The notes under the pieces were generated by a model. That model did not search any database, was not told the DNA's origin, and worked only from the letters and a program-made list of their open reading frames with translations. The position numbers were made by a program, and so were the translations under genes. Shown here piece by piece: positions 33,525 to 44,686 of a DNA stretch of 64,000 nt (the stretch's first letter is position 1; each line of letters starts with the position of its first letter). The stretch is from Monosporascus cannonballus. Taxonomy: Eukaryota > Ascomycota > Sordariomycetes > Xylariales. Location of the stretch: contig QJNS01000016.1 of the NCBI GenBank assembly GCA_004154925.1, forward strand, positions 62,001 to 126,000, read 5' to 3'.

Positions 33525-35930
33525 CGCACTGGAGAGGCCCAGGGCGCATAGACGACGCTGATATGGCCGACTGAAGACCAAGCCATGGATACGCGAACCA
33601 CTACCAACTTGTAGTCGACGGCCAAGCACTCATCGTTCGAGCAACTTCAATGCCGTCCACATTGCCGCGCCAAGGAGGAGTTCGCTGCTCGCAAAAGCTA
33701 TCACTGCCAAGGTGGATATCAATTCGGACCGAAGACAGTTCACGACTCGTGATCCCTAGACATGATCCGGGGAGATTTAGGCCGACGCTTGACTTGCATG
33801 GCGAGCGATGCGCCACTGGCCCAAGGAAGCCTGATTCGACGACTCGCCATGGCGTCACGAGGGGGCTCCGCCTTCCCCGCGTGCGGAGAATCTGGTGTGC
33901 GTGATGCGGTATTTCCTCTTGTCGTCCCGGATATTGGAAACCTACCATTCTCGTGTGCAACGCTGGCTCGTATTCGCCAATTGGGTACGAGAGCCCAACC
34001 GATCAGCCCCTATACGGTGTCGACTTACACGAAGCCCAAGGCCAGCACTCCGGCCGAGGCCCCGACAACTGCAAATTTCCGATGAAGAGCAAAGGCAACC
34101 CTACAGCTAAATACATCGATCACGACGCCCATAATGGCGTACCAGAACTGCAGTGGCCGCTGTCGTCGCATTAGTCCCTGGAGGGCTGAGGGTCCAGCTC
34201 AAGCGCCCCCCAAAGACACGACTAAGCCAGGGCAGCAAGGCTAAAAACGCGATGTACGACATCGCCAAAGCGGTAACGACTTTGTTAATCCCGTGAAGGC
34301 TTCCCCCACGAAGTTGCGACGGTAGAAGAGCGATAGGAGAGAGCTTGATGAATCCGAAGGCTTAAGGCGACTGGATCGGGTTGGCTCAGTACATATTGAG
34401 CGTCATGAGGTTCTGCCGCTCCGTATCGGCCGTCACGGTCGCGGTCGCGGTCTGCATACCGTCGCCGCACAAGAGAAGAGGGCAGCTGCCAGGGCGCGGC
34501 GGCACCATCGGCGGGGATGGGAGTCCGCTCGTACGAAGCTCATACCCAGAGGCGTAGCAATGTCAGGGCGGCTCCCACGACCGTTAATTATTGCCGCGTA
34601 TGTCGGTATAGCTCGCTCGGGTGCATACGCAGACGACATTGGTAACCTCTCGCCCCGGAAGAAATGATATATGCAGAGAAAAGCTGAGTATGGGCGATGG
34701 TGAAACAGTTATGATCTAACAAACCTATATCCCTACTTGCAGTCTGCCGGTCATGTAGCCGCGGCCGAATGATTCTATCAACTCCCGCGAGCCGGCCATG
34801 AAATCCTTCAGACTGTGGAGCGTGACGTGGCTGAAGATGGTGGCAGTATAGTAGCCGTACAAACGACGAGTGTGTCATCCTAAAAGACGAGGCTGTAGCT
34901 AGAGCCCAAATCAAAAGCCGGGACTGCCAAACAACCCCGCTAACATATGCGCCTCCATAGTTTACATTGAATGTTTCAGGTTGAGGTTACAGTAAACTGC
35001 GAGCCTTTTACGACGTGCCCCTTTGGACGTCCATATCAACTCTCCAATACCTAGTGGGCTACAGTAGCACTACTAGTCGACGTTTAATTGTGTGGCATTG
35101 GACTACGCAGCTCCCCTGTGACGAAGGCTATGTCTCTAATTTGAGACTTGAGGGCCTTTTCCTTCGATTGACAAGGCTATAAGAAATTGGCTGGCGTCTT
35201 CTCTTGAGCCAACGCCGCGTGTTGTTAGGTACTCAGAGCGCATCGGTGCTTGCGGTCTTCAATATTGTTGTATATAAGGCTCAAAAAGGGGTATGGCAGG
35301 GTCCGACGGGAAGTGAGCTAGGTATGTCAGATTAGCCAGTTTCGGCCAGTGATGAAGGATCGGTGGTGTGGCTCGGAACATGCAAGCAACGATTAACCAT
35401 CGCAACAGAATCATGAGCGCAAAGTGTGGCTCTTCATCTTATAGGACCTATGCTCTCCAAATATACAGCGGCCCATCACAGCACCCAGTTAAGGCTTTGA
35501 ACACCCCCCTTTCACGTTTCATGACTCTTTTATGCTTCTCTTTCCCTTCGACCCGATACGGACCGCGTGCGGCTTTCGTCGCTCCGGAGCTATTCTATAA
35601 CTCGGCTAGCTAGTGTAACTAGCTCTCGGCTGGCTGGAGCCAAACTATAAGAAGTACATAAATGCAACACATTGCACAAGAACTCTGGCCCCTATTCCGT
35701 CACCCCCACACAGTAGATGCCCGGGCCACAAAGGTGTCTTCATTTTTACCCCTCTCTTGTAGGCCCACCCCCTTTCCGCCATGAGCCCAATCTCTCGAAA
35801 ACCGGGGATATGTACCGCGTGGATTCCGGGATTGGGGTCTCCTGCATCACCCGTCCTCCTCAGTTTGACTTTGATGCCCTCAGATTTTCGTGGTATAATC
35901 CCTTGATAGACTTGGACGGAGTGTACAGCT
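33525..35930. other. Long intergenic region without a supported gene
   Basis: GC-rich sequence gives many overlapping short frames on both strands (for example 33762-34085 plus, 34588-34914 minus), but none shows a domain, signal peptide or plausible splice pairing. Includes the promoter side of the GH1 gene. Confidence 0.4.
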
Positions 35931-36669
35931 TCATGTCGATGTGCGCGGGAACACAGTCCGGTTTGATAAAGTGTCCAAAGTACCCAGTGGCCGCCCCGGC
36001 TGGGGTGCTTCCTCACAGAATGATGAAACCAAATCTCTGTTTGAGGTGGAGGCCCCAGAGGGGGTTGAAATCACCATAGAGGTCGAACCGCGGGACGGGT
36101 CCAAATTGGGATAGATGTCTGAGAATTCAAGGCCCCTGGAGGCCTGGCACGCGAGGTCGCGGGAAGGACCGCTTCGCCGAGAAGAGCCCAGCAGCGAGTG
36201 GCCACCCCTGGGGCATAGTAATAGGCACACCCTGATGGACCTGATGTTTAGGTTTGCGGTCTTGAAACGAGCAAAGAGGCTGTCCCATTTGCCATCCTTG
36301 TGGGGGGAGACCTCCGGGGCAGCTATGGAAACAATCCTCCCGCTGGCAAAGATACTCGATCTTGATCTCTCTAATGAGGGAAGCGTTGCGAGAGCCAATC
36401 ATGTCGAAGAAGCGGACCCAAGAGTCAAGTTTCCGGACTACATAGATGGTCCTATAAATAATCGGCACAACTTCCTCATGGAACTTCCTGCAGACCCGGA
36501 GGTAGATCGTGGCCCGTTCGTCGTAAGATATGGGCGAGTCCCCCTTGTCAGAAATAACATCCGAGCGGGCGAAGAGATACGAGTAGATTTCGAGCCTGAT
36601 CTCGCATGGTAGGGCCAAAAGACGGCTAGAATGTCGTGGAATAGTGGCGGTGAGCGAACAGGACTCCAT
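35931..36669 (-). pseudogene. F-box-like protein, frame-disrupted
   Basis: From ATG at 36669 (MESCSLTATIPRHSSRLLALP...) an F-box-like motif LLALPCEIRLEIYSYLF appears at about residues 17-33, then YLRVCRKFHEEVVPIIYRTIYV and WVRFFDMIGSRNASLIREIKIEYL, typical of the large fungal F-box-like families. Beyond this the likely continuation (KWDSLFARFKTANLNIRSIRVCLLL) is in another frame. The switch maps to a run of six identical bases (G on the plus strand, 36302-36307). The shifted frame stays open to 35931. No convincing GT-AG intron bridges the two frames. Either a real one-base insertion or an assembly error in the homopolymer. Substrate unknown. Confidence 0.55.
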
Positions 36670-38036
36670 TTTCAGAAACAACCTTGGGCAGCGGGCTGAA
36701 GAAATGCAGTTACGTTAAACCAGCCGACTGGAGTGACGCTGACCTGAAACGGGAGTGTAGAGGGATGGGGAGATAATCGAAGACCGAGCACTGGAAAGGA
36801 TTCGGCGTGGTCGAAACAGATCGACTTATCGCGCACGTTGGCAGGTGCGATAAGCTGGAATGGGAGATGTGCACTCGAGGACGTGATTTAGCGAGGAGAC
36901 TCGAATGGTGAGCCGGTGAGTGAATAAGCAAAGTGACAAGATCGTGCCAAGGCCGGTTACTCACGTACGGTAGGCAGCAACTGCAAGTGTGGTAGCACCA
37001 CCGAGGTGAGTGTAAGCGCATACAAACGCCGCATTGATTCAAATGGAAGATAATATTGCTTGATTGGTTCGTTTCGAAAAGCATAATGGGCGATTATAGC
37101 CTGTTGCTTGATACGTGCGGAAGTCCCCGGGTCTCTGGGAGGGAGCATAACGTGACAAAATGGGACACGCCGCTACAGCGACATCAAAGTAGCTAGAGGA
37201 AGTGATTAGACCGACTACAGCTCACGATAGCAAGTAACACGTACGGAGTGGTTTCTGGTATCCGTAGATGCATCTAAAATGAGGGGCCGTGGTGCTAGTT
37301 AAGAGACCCCGGAAGTTGGAACAGCGGAAGCCCCCTCTGTTACAGTTTCCTGACCTCTGGTGTGAATTTCATTATGGGCGCTTAATCAATACCCTACTAT
37401 GATCAGGGGTGAATGAGTACAAAATCAGCCATACTTGTGCAAATACCGCCATCGAGATAGTTGTTGAGTAAAGAAGAACACCTTTGGTCATTCTCAGGGG
37501 CTGCAGTACCCTGGAACCTACACCGACGCCTGATTATAGAACCTAAAGAGGAGCCCGGGCGCAGGTAATATAACAGCGGGATCTGCGTGGAGCCCCTTGT
37601 GCTAAGGAGGTGAATAACGTAAATACTGGTTTGATGGATGTACCACCCGCGCACCCGCTTGTAAATTCTGGGCTGCTTCCTAGCTGTGGAAAAACGTATA
37701 TATTTATTGCACTCCCTGGATGAGGACTCTTACGCCTAATGACGGCAGTTAGGACGACCTCAATCTTTTTCGGATGTGTCAACAAGAATTCCGCATTACG
37801 ACAAACATCCACAGGTATAGTGGAGTTTCGGGTCTCAGGGGTTTGAGCGACTGTGCCGAATTTTCACCCACGTACGGTATAGGGGTTTAAACCGGTTACG
37901 GTTAGGAGATTCGGTCATTAATTTCATAGATACAATCCGACTAGTGGCTAGGGTAATTGCGTGCTCGGCCACGAAGGATCCTAACCCATCCCTAAGAATA
38001 TCCCTCTCATTACCTAGTAGTCCCTTGCCATAGACA
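36670..38036. other. Intergenic, no supported gene
   Basis: Mixed composition with scattered short frames only. Nothing resembling an RNA gene or transposon end was recognised. Confidence 0.4.
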
Positions 38037-38470
38037 CTACGACCCTAATCCACGATCTTTGCTTTTCCCACCACACATACGACCCATGAGATGGCCGCCA
38101 TGTAGCGGAACACCTAGCAGCCGCCACCACGCACCGGGCTCGTATCGGGGCGGAGGCTCCTGCATCTGGGCCTGAGGCTGGTACCGCCCGTCGGCGGGGC
38201 CGCCGTCCTTGTCCTTAGAGGAGAGCCGGGCGGTGACCTCGTAGACCTGCTGTACGAGCGCATAGCAGGGACACCAGCACGCGGAGCATAAGTCGTCCGT
38301 CTTGTCGCCTTCGATGCCGAACCGCTCGCGGATCTGGACCCGCTGTGTGTAGACCTGGCTAGTGAAGCATGGTATTAGGGATTCGCCTAGCAGGCCGGAG
38401 CCGACATGTGATAGAGACGGACGGAGGGGGGGGGGGGGGGGGGGGGGNNNNNNNNNCCCCCCCGCCCCCG

Positions 38471-38521
<51 letters not shown>

Positions 38522-38759
38522 AGGATGGCAATAAGTGCACGGCCAGTCACTTACAAACACGCGAGGCGGAAGTGCTGGAGCCCAAAGTTTACCATGCAGT
38601 CTCCGTTGTAGCAGCTCGGATGGCGATCAGGTTGGCGGGGGCGGCTGGACGTCTCGCTGAGGACTGGCAGCTGTGAGTTAGATGAGTAGGACGCAGCCGT
38701 GCGTAGTATATTGACTGGACTTACGGCAGCATGGTAGGAAAGTACCGAGGAGGCAATTG
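38037..38759 (-). CDS. PLAC8-family cysteine-rich protein (5' part unresolved)
   Basis: Three exons are supported on the minus strand: 38759-38725, 38663-38555 and 38358-38037, with GT-AG introns that keep frame. They give NCLLGTFLPCC, then SETSSRPRQPDRHPSCYNGDCMV..., then FQVYTQRVQIRERFGIEGDK and CSACWCPCYALVQQVYEV. This is the PLAC8 layout: a CLLG..PC motif, a NGDC segment, an IRERFGIEG turn and a Cys-rich CCxPC-ALxQQ-EV helix. PLAC8 proteins are small, often membrane-associated, and linked to cell-size or ion homeostasis in plants and animals; their fungal role is poorly known. The C-terminal 70 residues are polar and unconserved. The first exon with the ATG was not located; a donor-like site at 38846/38845 is possible. 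The second intron contains the assembly gap. Confidence 0.7.
38426..38520. repeat. Poly-G run, 9-N gap and poly-C run inside a PLAC8 intron
   Basis: 22 G (38426-38447), N at 38448-38456, then C from 38457 with two single G breaks and 50 uninterrupted C (38471-38520). A change from G-run to C-run across a gap suggests either a G/C homopolymer inverted repeat or two reads stalled on opposite strands and wrongly joined. Translations across it (poly-Gly, poly-Pro) are meaningless. Confidence 0.8.
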
Positions 38760-39397
38760 CTAAATGGCATTAGAGAGTTGGGGAATATGGCATGTCGGGT
38801 TGAGACATGTTGATATTCTGAAAAGGCTCAGAGGATTGTGCGTACCGCATCTTGATCGGAGAGATGATGGCCGGATCGAGATGTGCAAGTATCACGGCGT
38901 GTGTAGGTCAGCTCCATCGAATTGAGCAAGGGGATGATGGAAGAATATAGCGATAGGAATGCTCGGTAGCAAACAAGAGATCTCAAGTCGTAGTGCAATT
39001 GATGAGAGCTGGGGTTGTGATAGCCACAGCACGTGACGGAGAAGTGCGGGAGCAAGGAAGATCACCCATCTCGGACAGTCTACGGTTCATCTCCGCCGGA
39101 TCATTCCTCGCATGGCGGCGTGTCGCTCAGGGAAGGTCCTCCATGCCCTCCATTCCGGTGCCTAGCGGCTTCCAATGCCGATGGCGAGCAGATATTGGGC
39201 TGATGGTATTAGCTGAGTCTGGGCTAAGTAAACAAAGTAGTAAAGCACATGAGTAGCAATATACCTGTTAAGCGACCGACGACGTGTACAGTCAAATCGA
39301 TATACGGGATATCTGCCGCAGGCGACGGGCAGGTAAGGGGGCTCCAATGCGCATCGGTCTGGCACTATTTGACAAACCGAATAGGTGGAACGTGAAA
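38760..39397. other. Intergenic between PLAC8 and NAT4; may hold the PLAC8 first exon
   Basis: A minus-strand ATG near 38918 followed by a GT donor-like site at 38845 could be the missing first exon, but the phase does not match the next exon, so it was not called. Confidence 0.35.
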
Positions 39398-40273
39398 TCA
39401 GTCCTCCTGCATAGGACTCGGCTCCTTCTGCATCGGGCTCGGCGCAGCCGCAACCGCGGCCTCCCGCCGATCCACGGTCTTGCTCATGATAACATAGTCA
39501 GGGACGAACACCTTGCCAGACCGCAGCTTCCGAGGCCCGGGAGAAGTCTCGTCTATGGAGAAGCCCAGCTTCGCGTAGAAACCTAAGGCGTGCTGGTTGC
39601 TCAGGAAGCAGGTCAGCATAACCTTGGCGATGGGCGGCGAGTTGGCGGCGACGTCCCCCAGGAAGCCCATGAGAAGGCGGCTGATCCCGGTTCTGCAATG
39701 GATCGTTCGTCGGGTTAGCAAGAAGGACGGACTGACGCCCGCGAGCACTGGGTTGAAGGCCGAAAGCGCGGTGGGAAACCTGGGCGTCATCGAGTGCGGA
39801 TGGCGGCAGGGAACTCAAACTTACCCTCGTAATTCTGGCTTGAGGTGGATCTCATAACAATAGACGACCGGCTGGCCGTCCTCATACGTCGGCATCAGGG
39901 AAGCGAAGCCCCTAAGACCGCCAGTAGCGTTCTTCACGAGGATGTACCGCAGGTCGGGCGACCTCATCTCGGCAAGCTTCTTGGCGGGCTTCCAGCCGAA
40001 CGAGGAGGGCTCGTAGTCCTTGCGGCTGGTCTCCTCGATCAGGTCGAAGCACGCCTGAAGATCGTCGGCGCTCAGGTTCGCCGTCCGCGTCAGACTCAGC
40101 CGGTGCTGGTCTCGCGTACCCGGATGCGTCCATCGGGTCCAGGACTGACCACCCCCGTCGCCGTCCGGCCGTAGGTGCTCCCTGATGAAGGCCTCGTCAG
40201 ACTTCCGGTTTACGCGCTCGATAGGATTGGTTGTGGCGCGTCTGCGTTTAACGCCTGCTTTTGCGCCGTTCAT
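39398..40273 (-). CDS. NAT4: N-terminal histone acetyltransferase NAT4/NAA40-like (247 aa, two exons)
   Basis: Exons 40273-39825 and 39692-39398 flank a 132-bp intron with GTAAGT donor and TTGCAG acceptor. The splice rejoins LKPELRG to TGISRLLMGFL, restoring the acetyl-CoA-binding motif (R-G-T-G-I), which the intron splits. Other hallmarks: FGWKPAKKLAEM, YILVKN...LRGFASLMPTYEDG, VVYCYEIHL, LTCFLSNQHALGFYAKLGF and DYVIMSK. NAT4 acetylates the N-terminal Ser of histones H4 and H2A. The amino-terminal PIERVNRKSDEAFI segment is also typical. The tail after MSKTVDRRE is a low-complexity extension. Divergent from LYRM2, with which it shares a 533-bp promoter region. Confidence 0.88.
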
Positions 40274-40806
40274 ATCTGGGAAATCAGATGTTTGGCTCGT
40301 CTTATCTTTCCGGGCACAACAAGTCTACGACAACGAATGAGCTTCAGAACGTTTCTGTAATTTGAGTATGTAGCTTGAGAGTGAGTGGACGAGGGACTTT
40401 GAGCACAGCCCCAGTAGCTGGATTAGTGACATAGCTCGTTTGTGATTGGTCAGACCGCGACCCCCACCAAAGAGTACCTATGTAGGTACCTATACTGAGC
40501 AAGAGGCCGAATTTTTCATCCTTGTCAGGTACCCCTTAGCGGCTGAGCCAACGCTATCACTACGTGAGCATATTAAGCTGCTCATTGGGAATAACCGTCT
40601 GTGTAATCGTAATTGAATAATATTTTAAATCTTAGTTAAAAAGAGTTTAGGTTATAAATGTTTTCATGAAACAAATAAACATAACCGAATTTAAGTCGAC
40701 GCTCCGGAACTCCGTGAAGGTTTCCATTCGAACTCCGTTTTCAACTCGGCGGCAAGCCAGCAGCAACACCGATGTCTCCACGGCCCGAACTCTCTCTCAA
40801 CGCGTA
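40274..40806. promoter_or_regulatory. Divergent promoter region NAT4/LYRM2
   Basis: 533 bp between the two start codons, partly AT-rich (40600-40670). An in-frame upstream ATG for LYRM2 exists at 40666 but is thought not to be the main start. No clear TATA box seen. Confidence 0.45.
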
Positions 40807-41266
40807 ATGCGTCTCCTTCCACTTACACTCACAATCCAGTCCGATATCCGAAGTTATGCGACGACAGGCGGCGGCCGCCCGCTGAGGAGCCGTCTCGGGA
40901 CGACGACCCTGAGCCTGGATCACGTAGGTGCCCCCCCGGTCCCCATCCCCGTTCTGGCCCCGCCGGCTCTATCCGGGAGCCGTTACATTAAGTAGATGTC
41001 ACATGCGTCTAATCACCGTGGGATTATTCAGAAGCTGACGAGACCAATAGTTCCTCCTGCGCTCGCGCGCTCTCTCCCTCTACCGGACCATAATCCGGGG
41101 CACGCGGCGGATCGGCGACCCGGCGACGCGGGAGGAGACGCGGCGCTACGCCCGCGCCGAGTTCGAGCGCCACCGCCACGTCACCGACCTCGGGCACATA
41201 CGGTACCTGCTGTCGACGGGCAAGACGGAGTGGGAGGCTATGGAGAGGTATATCGGGGGTATGTAG
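40807..41266 (+). CDS. LYR-motif protein LYRM2-like (110 aa, two exons)
   Basis: Exon 1 40807-40923 and exon 2 41051-41266, joined across a 127-bp intron (GTAGGT donor, CCAATAG acceptor). The joined sequence reads TTTLSLDH-FLLRSRALSLYRTIIR, then TREETRRYARAEFERHRHV, TDLGHIRYLLSTGKTEWEAM and ERYIGGM. The LSLYR tripeptide context, the conserved Phe in REEF-like position and the GHIRYLLSTGK segment identify LYRM2. LYR proteins sit in the mitochondrial matrix with acyl carrier protein; LYRM2 is linked to respiratory complex I assembly. The first 25 residues are basic and suit a targeting peptide. An earlier in-frame ATG at 40666 would give 157 aa. Confidence 0.85.
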
Positions 41267-41629
41267 GAGTATCACACGTATGTGCGTAAGACGCAATAGA
41301 GGATATCTATCTAAGCTGGTCGGATGGACATGGACATTGAGGCTTAAGACAGTCCTCACATTCCAAATAGCACCTGAACCCCGCTGCAAAATATAAACGC
41401 GCCCTTTCGGCGTAATCGGTTCAGGTGTAAATGCGATCCCTGTGCCAAGTGACGCGGTAGCTTATAACATACGAAACCGCACGCTTCTTGGCGGACCTAT
41501 AAACGCTCGATCAAGTCTTTACAGGCCCATCTCCTATTGGTGGTATAATACAATGAGTCTCCTCGCGCTCTCTCCTTCCGACCCCGTAGCTCTCTCCGCC
41601 CGGCCCTCGCCGTTCGTTCCCCGGCTTAA
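41267..41629. other. Convergent 3' region LYRM2 / bL36m
   Basis: 363 bp between the two stop codons; expected to hold both 3' UTRs. No other signal seen. Confidence 0.5.
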
Positions 41630-42213
41630 TCAACCTTGTCGTTGCTTGTGTCTCGGATTCGCGCTGCAGATGATGTATCTATACCCTCGATGTCGCTTGC
41701 CCGCTTTCCTCCGAACGACCTACGTTAAAAAAAAAAACCATCGTCAGCACAAGCCCCAACCTAGCATCGCATCTCCCAGGTATCTATCCTCCCAGCGCCT
41801 CGCTCCTAGCGGTCCACCTCGGCAGTCTACCTCGAGACACGCAACCCGAACCGAACCAAGGCCTCCTCCCCCTCCCCACAGGGATCTTCATGTTAGGCAA
41901 GCTAAGCAAACAGCCGAAGACTAACCTTGCAGTGCTCGCACCGCTTCTTAATCGAACTATGCACCTTCATGCCCCTCGTCTGCTGCCGTGCCGTCATCTG
42001 TGCCTTTGCCTTTGCCTGCAGCGCGGGAGCCGGGCGTGCGGCCATCCCGGGCGCCAGCACCGCCTGCGACGAGATGGCGCGGACGGATCGCAGTTGCCGT
42101 GTTGCTGTCGTTGTGCGGCGTGGGAGTGTGAGCGCTGCTCTGGACGGGGCGGCCGCGGGGGAGAGCAGGGATAGCGCCCGGAGGGACGAGAGGAGGGACG
42201 ATGACGGCGGCAT
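41630..42213 (-). CDS. Mitochondrial ribosomal protein bL36m (125 aa, two exons)
   Basis: Exons 42213-41926 and 41719-41630 with a 206-bp intron (GTTAGT donor, polypyrimidine tract and AACGTAG acceptor). The splice joins KKRCEHCK to VVRRKAGKRHRGYRYIICSA, then NPRHKQRQG and TGA. The zinc-binding set C-x2-C...C-x4-H of L36 is complete and is split by the intron. The domain starts at MKVHSSIKKRCEHC. It is preceded by about 65 residues rich in Ser, Ala, Arg and Leu (MPPSSSLLSSLRALSLLS), a typical mitochondrial import sequence. The product is the smallest protein of the large mitoribosomal subunit, in the peptidyl-transferase/stalk region. The upstream GTG-initiated extension was not used. Confidence 0.9.
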
Positions 42214-42838
42214 TTTTCGCGGCTCCTCTGACGTGCGCACACCGCTTGGATCGACCTATTTTCCGGTTTGCGCGTTTCGGGAGTGGACGGTAGACCGGGC
42301 GGATTGGAGGTATCGGTCGGTGTCGGTGGGTGATATGATGCGATGTGATGTGAAGGTGCACGCGGGTATCTATGTCTATGATAAGGGTGATCGTGGCCGT
42401 ATCAATCAATTTGGGACGGTGTAAATTTTTCGGCAGTTCCCGGCGGCGGGCGCTGGAGCTACCCGGTACCGCCCCAAGCAAGCACTCTACGAAACCCCCT
42501 GAGATATATGACACTTCGAACCCCAACCAAAGGGCCTCCGGTACTTCTTGAATGAGAGCCGGAATATCAATAAGCATCTGTAGGATTCGAAGCGTAAACA
42601 TCTCTAAATGTCGTGGTCCATTTAGATATCTATTCAATTTTTCCCTCACCGTGGTTTCTATAAACCCCTGCAAACGAAGCTAAATACCAGCCGGATGGCA
42701 ATCCGTATCACACGCCAGACTCCAGCGAAACCAATGAATGCATCGAGCACCACGGCTGAGGTATCCCCCTAACTTGCTCAGCTATCTATCCTTTTGGCAA
42801 GACATCTTGAGTCCACATAACCAGCGACCGGAAGGCAT
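42214..42838. other. Intergenic between bL36m start and ILV1 end
   Basis: 625 bp holding the bL36m promoter and the ILV1 3' UTR. Includes a short region with repeated GGTGATATGATGCGATG-like text near 42325-42350. Nothing else supported. Confidence 0.45.
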
Positions 42839-44686
42839 TCAACTCCTCAAGAACGTCTTAAAAACATCGCTCTGCGTGCAGTCGGTCCAGGGATACCCGA
42901 TCTCGCGGAGGCGGTCCTCGAGGTCGGGGACCTCGGCGTCGGGGCACTGGACGCCCGCGAGGATCTTTCCCACGTCGCTGCCGTTGTTGCGGTACTGGAA
43001 CAAACTGATATTGAAGCGCAGGCGCAGGGTGCGCAGGAACTTCTCGAGGGCGCCCGGCCGCTCGGGGAAGTTGAACATGTAGAGGCGCTCGTCGGCGACG
43101 TCCGAGCGCCCGCCGACGAGGTAGCGCACGTGCGACTTGGCGAGCTCGTCGCCCGACAGGTCCGTGACCGTCATTGTCGCGTTTGGGTCCCCCGCGATGC
43201 GGTCCATCAGCGCCTGCAGCTCGGCGGTGCGCTGCGACGCCGCGCCCGACAGCGAGATACCCACGAGCACGTTGGCCACCTCGTCCGTGGCGTAGCGGTA
43301 CGAGAACTCCGTCACCGCGTGCGGCATGACGTTGTTGATGAGCTCCGCGAATGCCCCGGGGCGCTCGGGGATGCTGACGCACAGGAGTGCCTCCTTGCCC
43401 TCGCCCAGCGTCGCGCGCTCCGCCACGAACCTCAGCCGGTCGAAGTTCATGTTGGCGCCGCTAGTAACGGCCACGACGGAGCGGTTCGGGTCGCCCGACG
43501 GGTTCGCCGCGACCCACTTCTTGAGGCCGGCCAGCGACAGCGCGCCCGCGGGCTCCACGATCGAGCGCGTGTCCTCGAATACGTCCTTGATGGCGGCGCA
43601 GATCTCGTCCGTGTTTACGAGGATCACCTCGTCCACCACTTCGGATGCGATGCGGAACGTCTCCTCGCCGACCGTCTTGACGGCCGCGCCATCGGCAAAC
43701 AAGCCCACATGCTTCAGCACCACCCGCTTCTTCTCTCTTAACGACTGGACCATGGCATTGGCGTCCTCGGCTTCGACCCCAATGATCTTGACGTGCGGTG
43801 CAATTCGTTTGATGTACACCCCGACCCCGGCAATGAGACCGCCTCCACCGACGCAGCAGAATACGGCCTCGAGCTTCTGGATGTTTGTCTGTCGGAGCAG
43901 CTCCATGCCTATAGTACCCTGGCCGGCAATGACGTACGGGTCGTCGAACGGCGGGATGTCGATAAGCCCGTGTACCCTCTCTAGCCTCTTGCATTCCTCC
44001 TTGGCAGCGTCGAAGTCTTGGCCGTGGAGGACCACGCAGCCGCCCAACCTTGACACATTCCTGTGCTTGATGCTAGGCGTACCCTGGGGCATGACGATGG
44101 TGGCGGGTACCTTTAATAATCTGGCAGAGTAGGCCACTCCTTGGGCATGGTTCCCGGCACTGCAAGCAACGACGCCCTTCCAGCTCTGGCCCCGGTCCAG
44201 GTGTGCCATTTTGTTGTAGGCTCCGCGCAATTTGAAACTGAAGACGGGCTGCTCGTCTTCTCTTTTTAGCAGCACTTTGCATTCGAGGCGATTCGAAAGG
44301 TTTGTGGCGGGCGTTAGTGAGGTCTCTCTGCATGCTTCGTATACTCGTGATGTGAGGATGAGTCGTAGATACTACAGCCACAGCGCAACAGTCAGCCATT
44401 GGAACCAATTCCTCATATTAAAAAGCCGAGAAAGTGAATAATAGCATCGGGTTATCTCGGAGAATGCATCACGAACATCGGGGTGCCCGTTGGGTAGTAT
44501 AAACTCTTCCGGTACGATGTTCCTGATGCGGGCCTGGTGATCCTCCGATGGCGGCGACGGGTTCGCGCTGTACTCGGTGAGCGACAAGCCGGAGAGGGAC
44601 GGTTGACGGGGCGAGTGGCCGTTGACGCCGTTCTCGACGCCATTGGCCATGACGGCATCGACCGGTACGGAATCCGGGCCCGCCAT
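42839..44686 (-). CDS. ILV1: Threonine dehydratase (580 aa, two exons)
   Basis: Exon 1 44686-44477 and exon 2 44371-42839, with a 105-bp intron (donor GTTCGT, branch-like CTGAC, acceptor TGTAG) that joins PNGHPD to [16 protein letters not shown]-dependent catalytic domain: [18 protein letters not shown] with the Schiff-base Lys at about residue 117, SAGNHAQG, and the glycine loop VGGGGLIAG. Two ACT-like regulatory domains follow ([13 protein letters not shown] and [13 protein letters not shown]). The enzyme converts threonine to 2-oxobutanoate, the first committed step of isoleucine synthesis, is feedback-inhibited by isoleucine, and works in mitochondria in fungi. The amino-terminal 60 residues are polar, as recalled for other filamentous fungi. 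ATG chosen at 44686, since the frame extends upstream without another ATG. Divergent from RCF1. Confidence 0.93.

Noticed and set aside
33601..34914. Several 60-120 codon frames on both strands
   Set aside because: GC-rich random frames without domain or splice logic.
38359..38676. Poly-Gly and poly-Pro containing frames
   Set aside because: Produced by the G and C runs around the assembly gap; not protein coding.
42214..42240. Upstream extension of bL36m from 42240
   Set aside because: The first codon is GTG; the ATG at 42213 starts a proper mitochondrial presequence.
42858..43994. Minus-strand frames of 174 and 177 codons in ILV1
   Set aside because: Out-of-frame Arg/Gly-rich readings of the same exon.
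43130..44132. Plus-strand frames of 203 and 268 codons over ILV1
   Set aside because: Antisense shadows of a well-supported threonine dehydratase.
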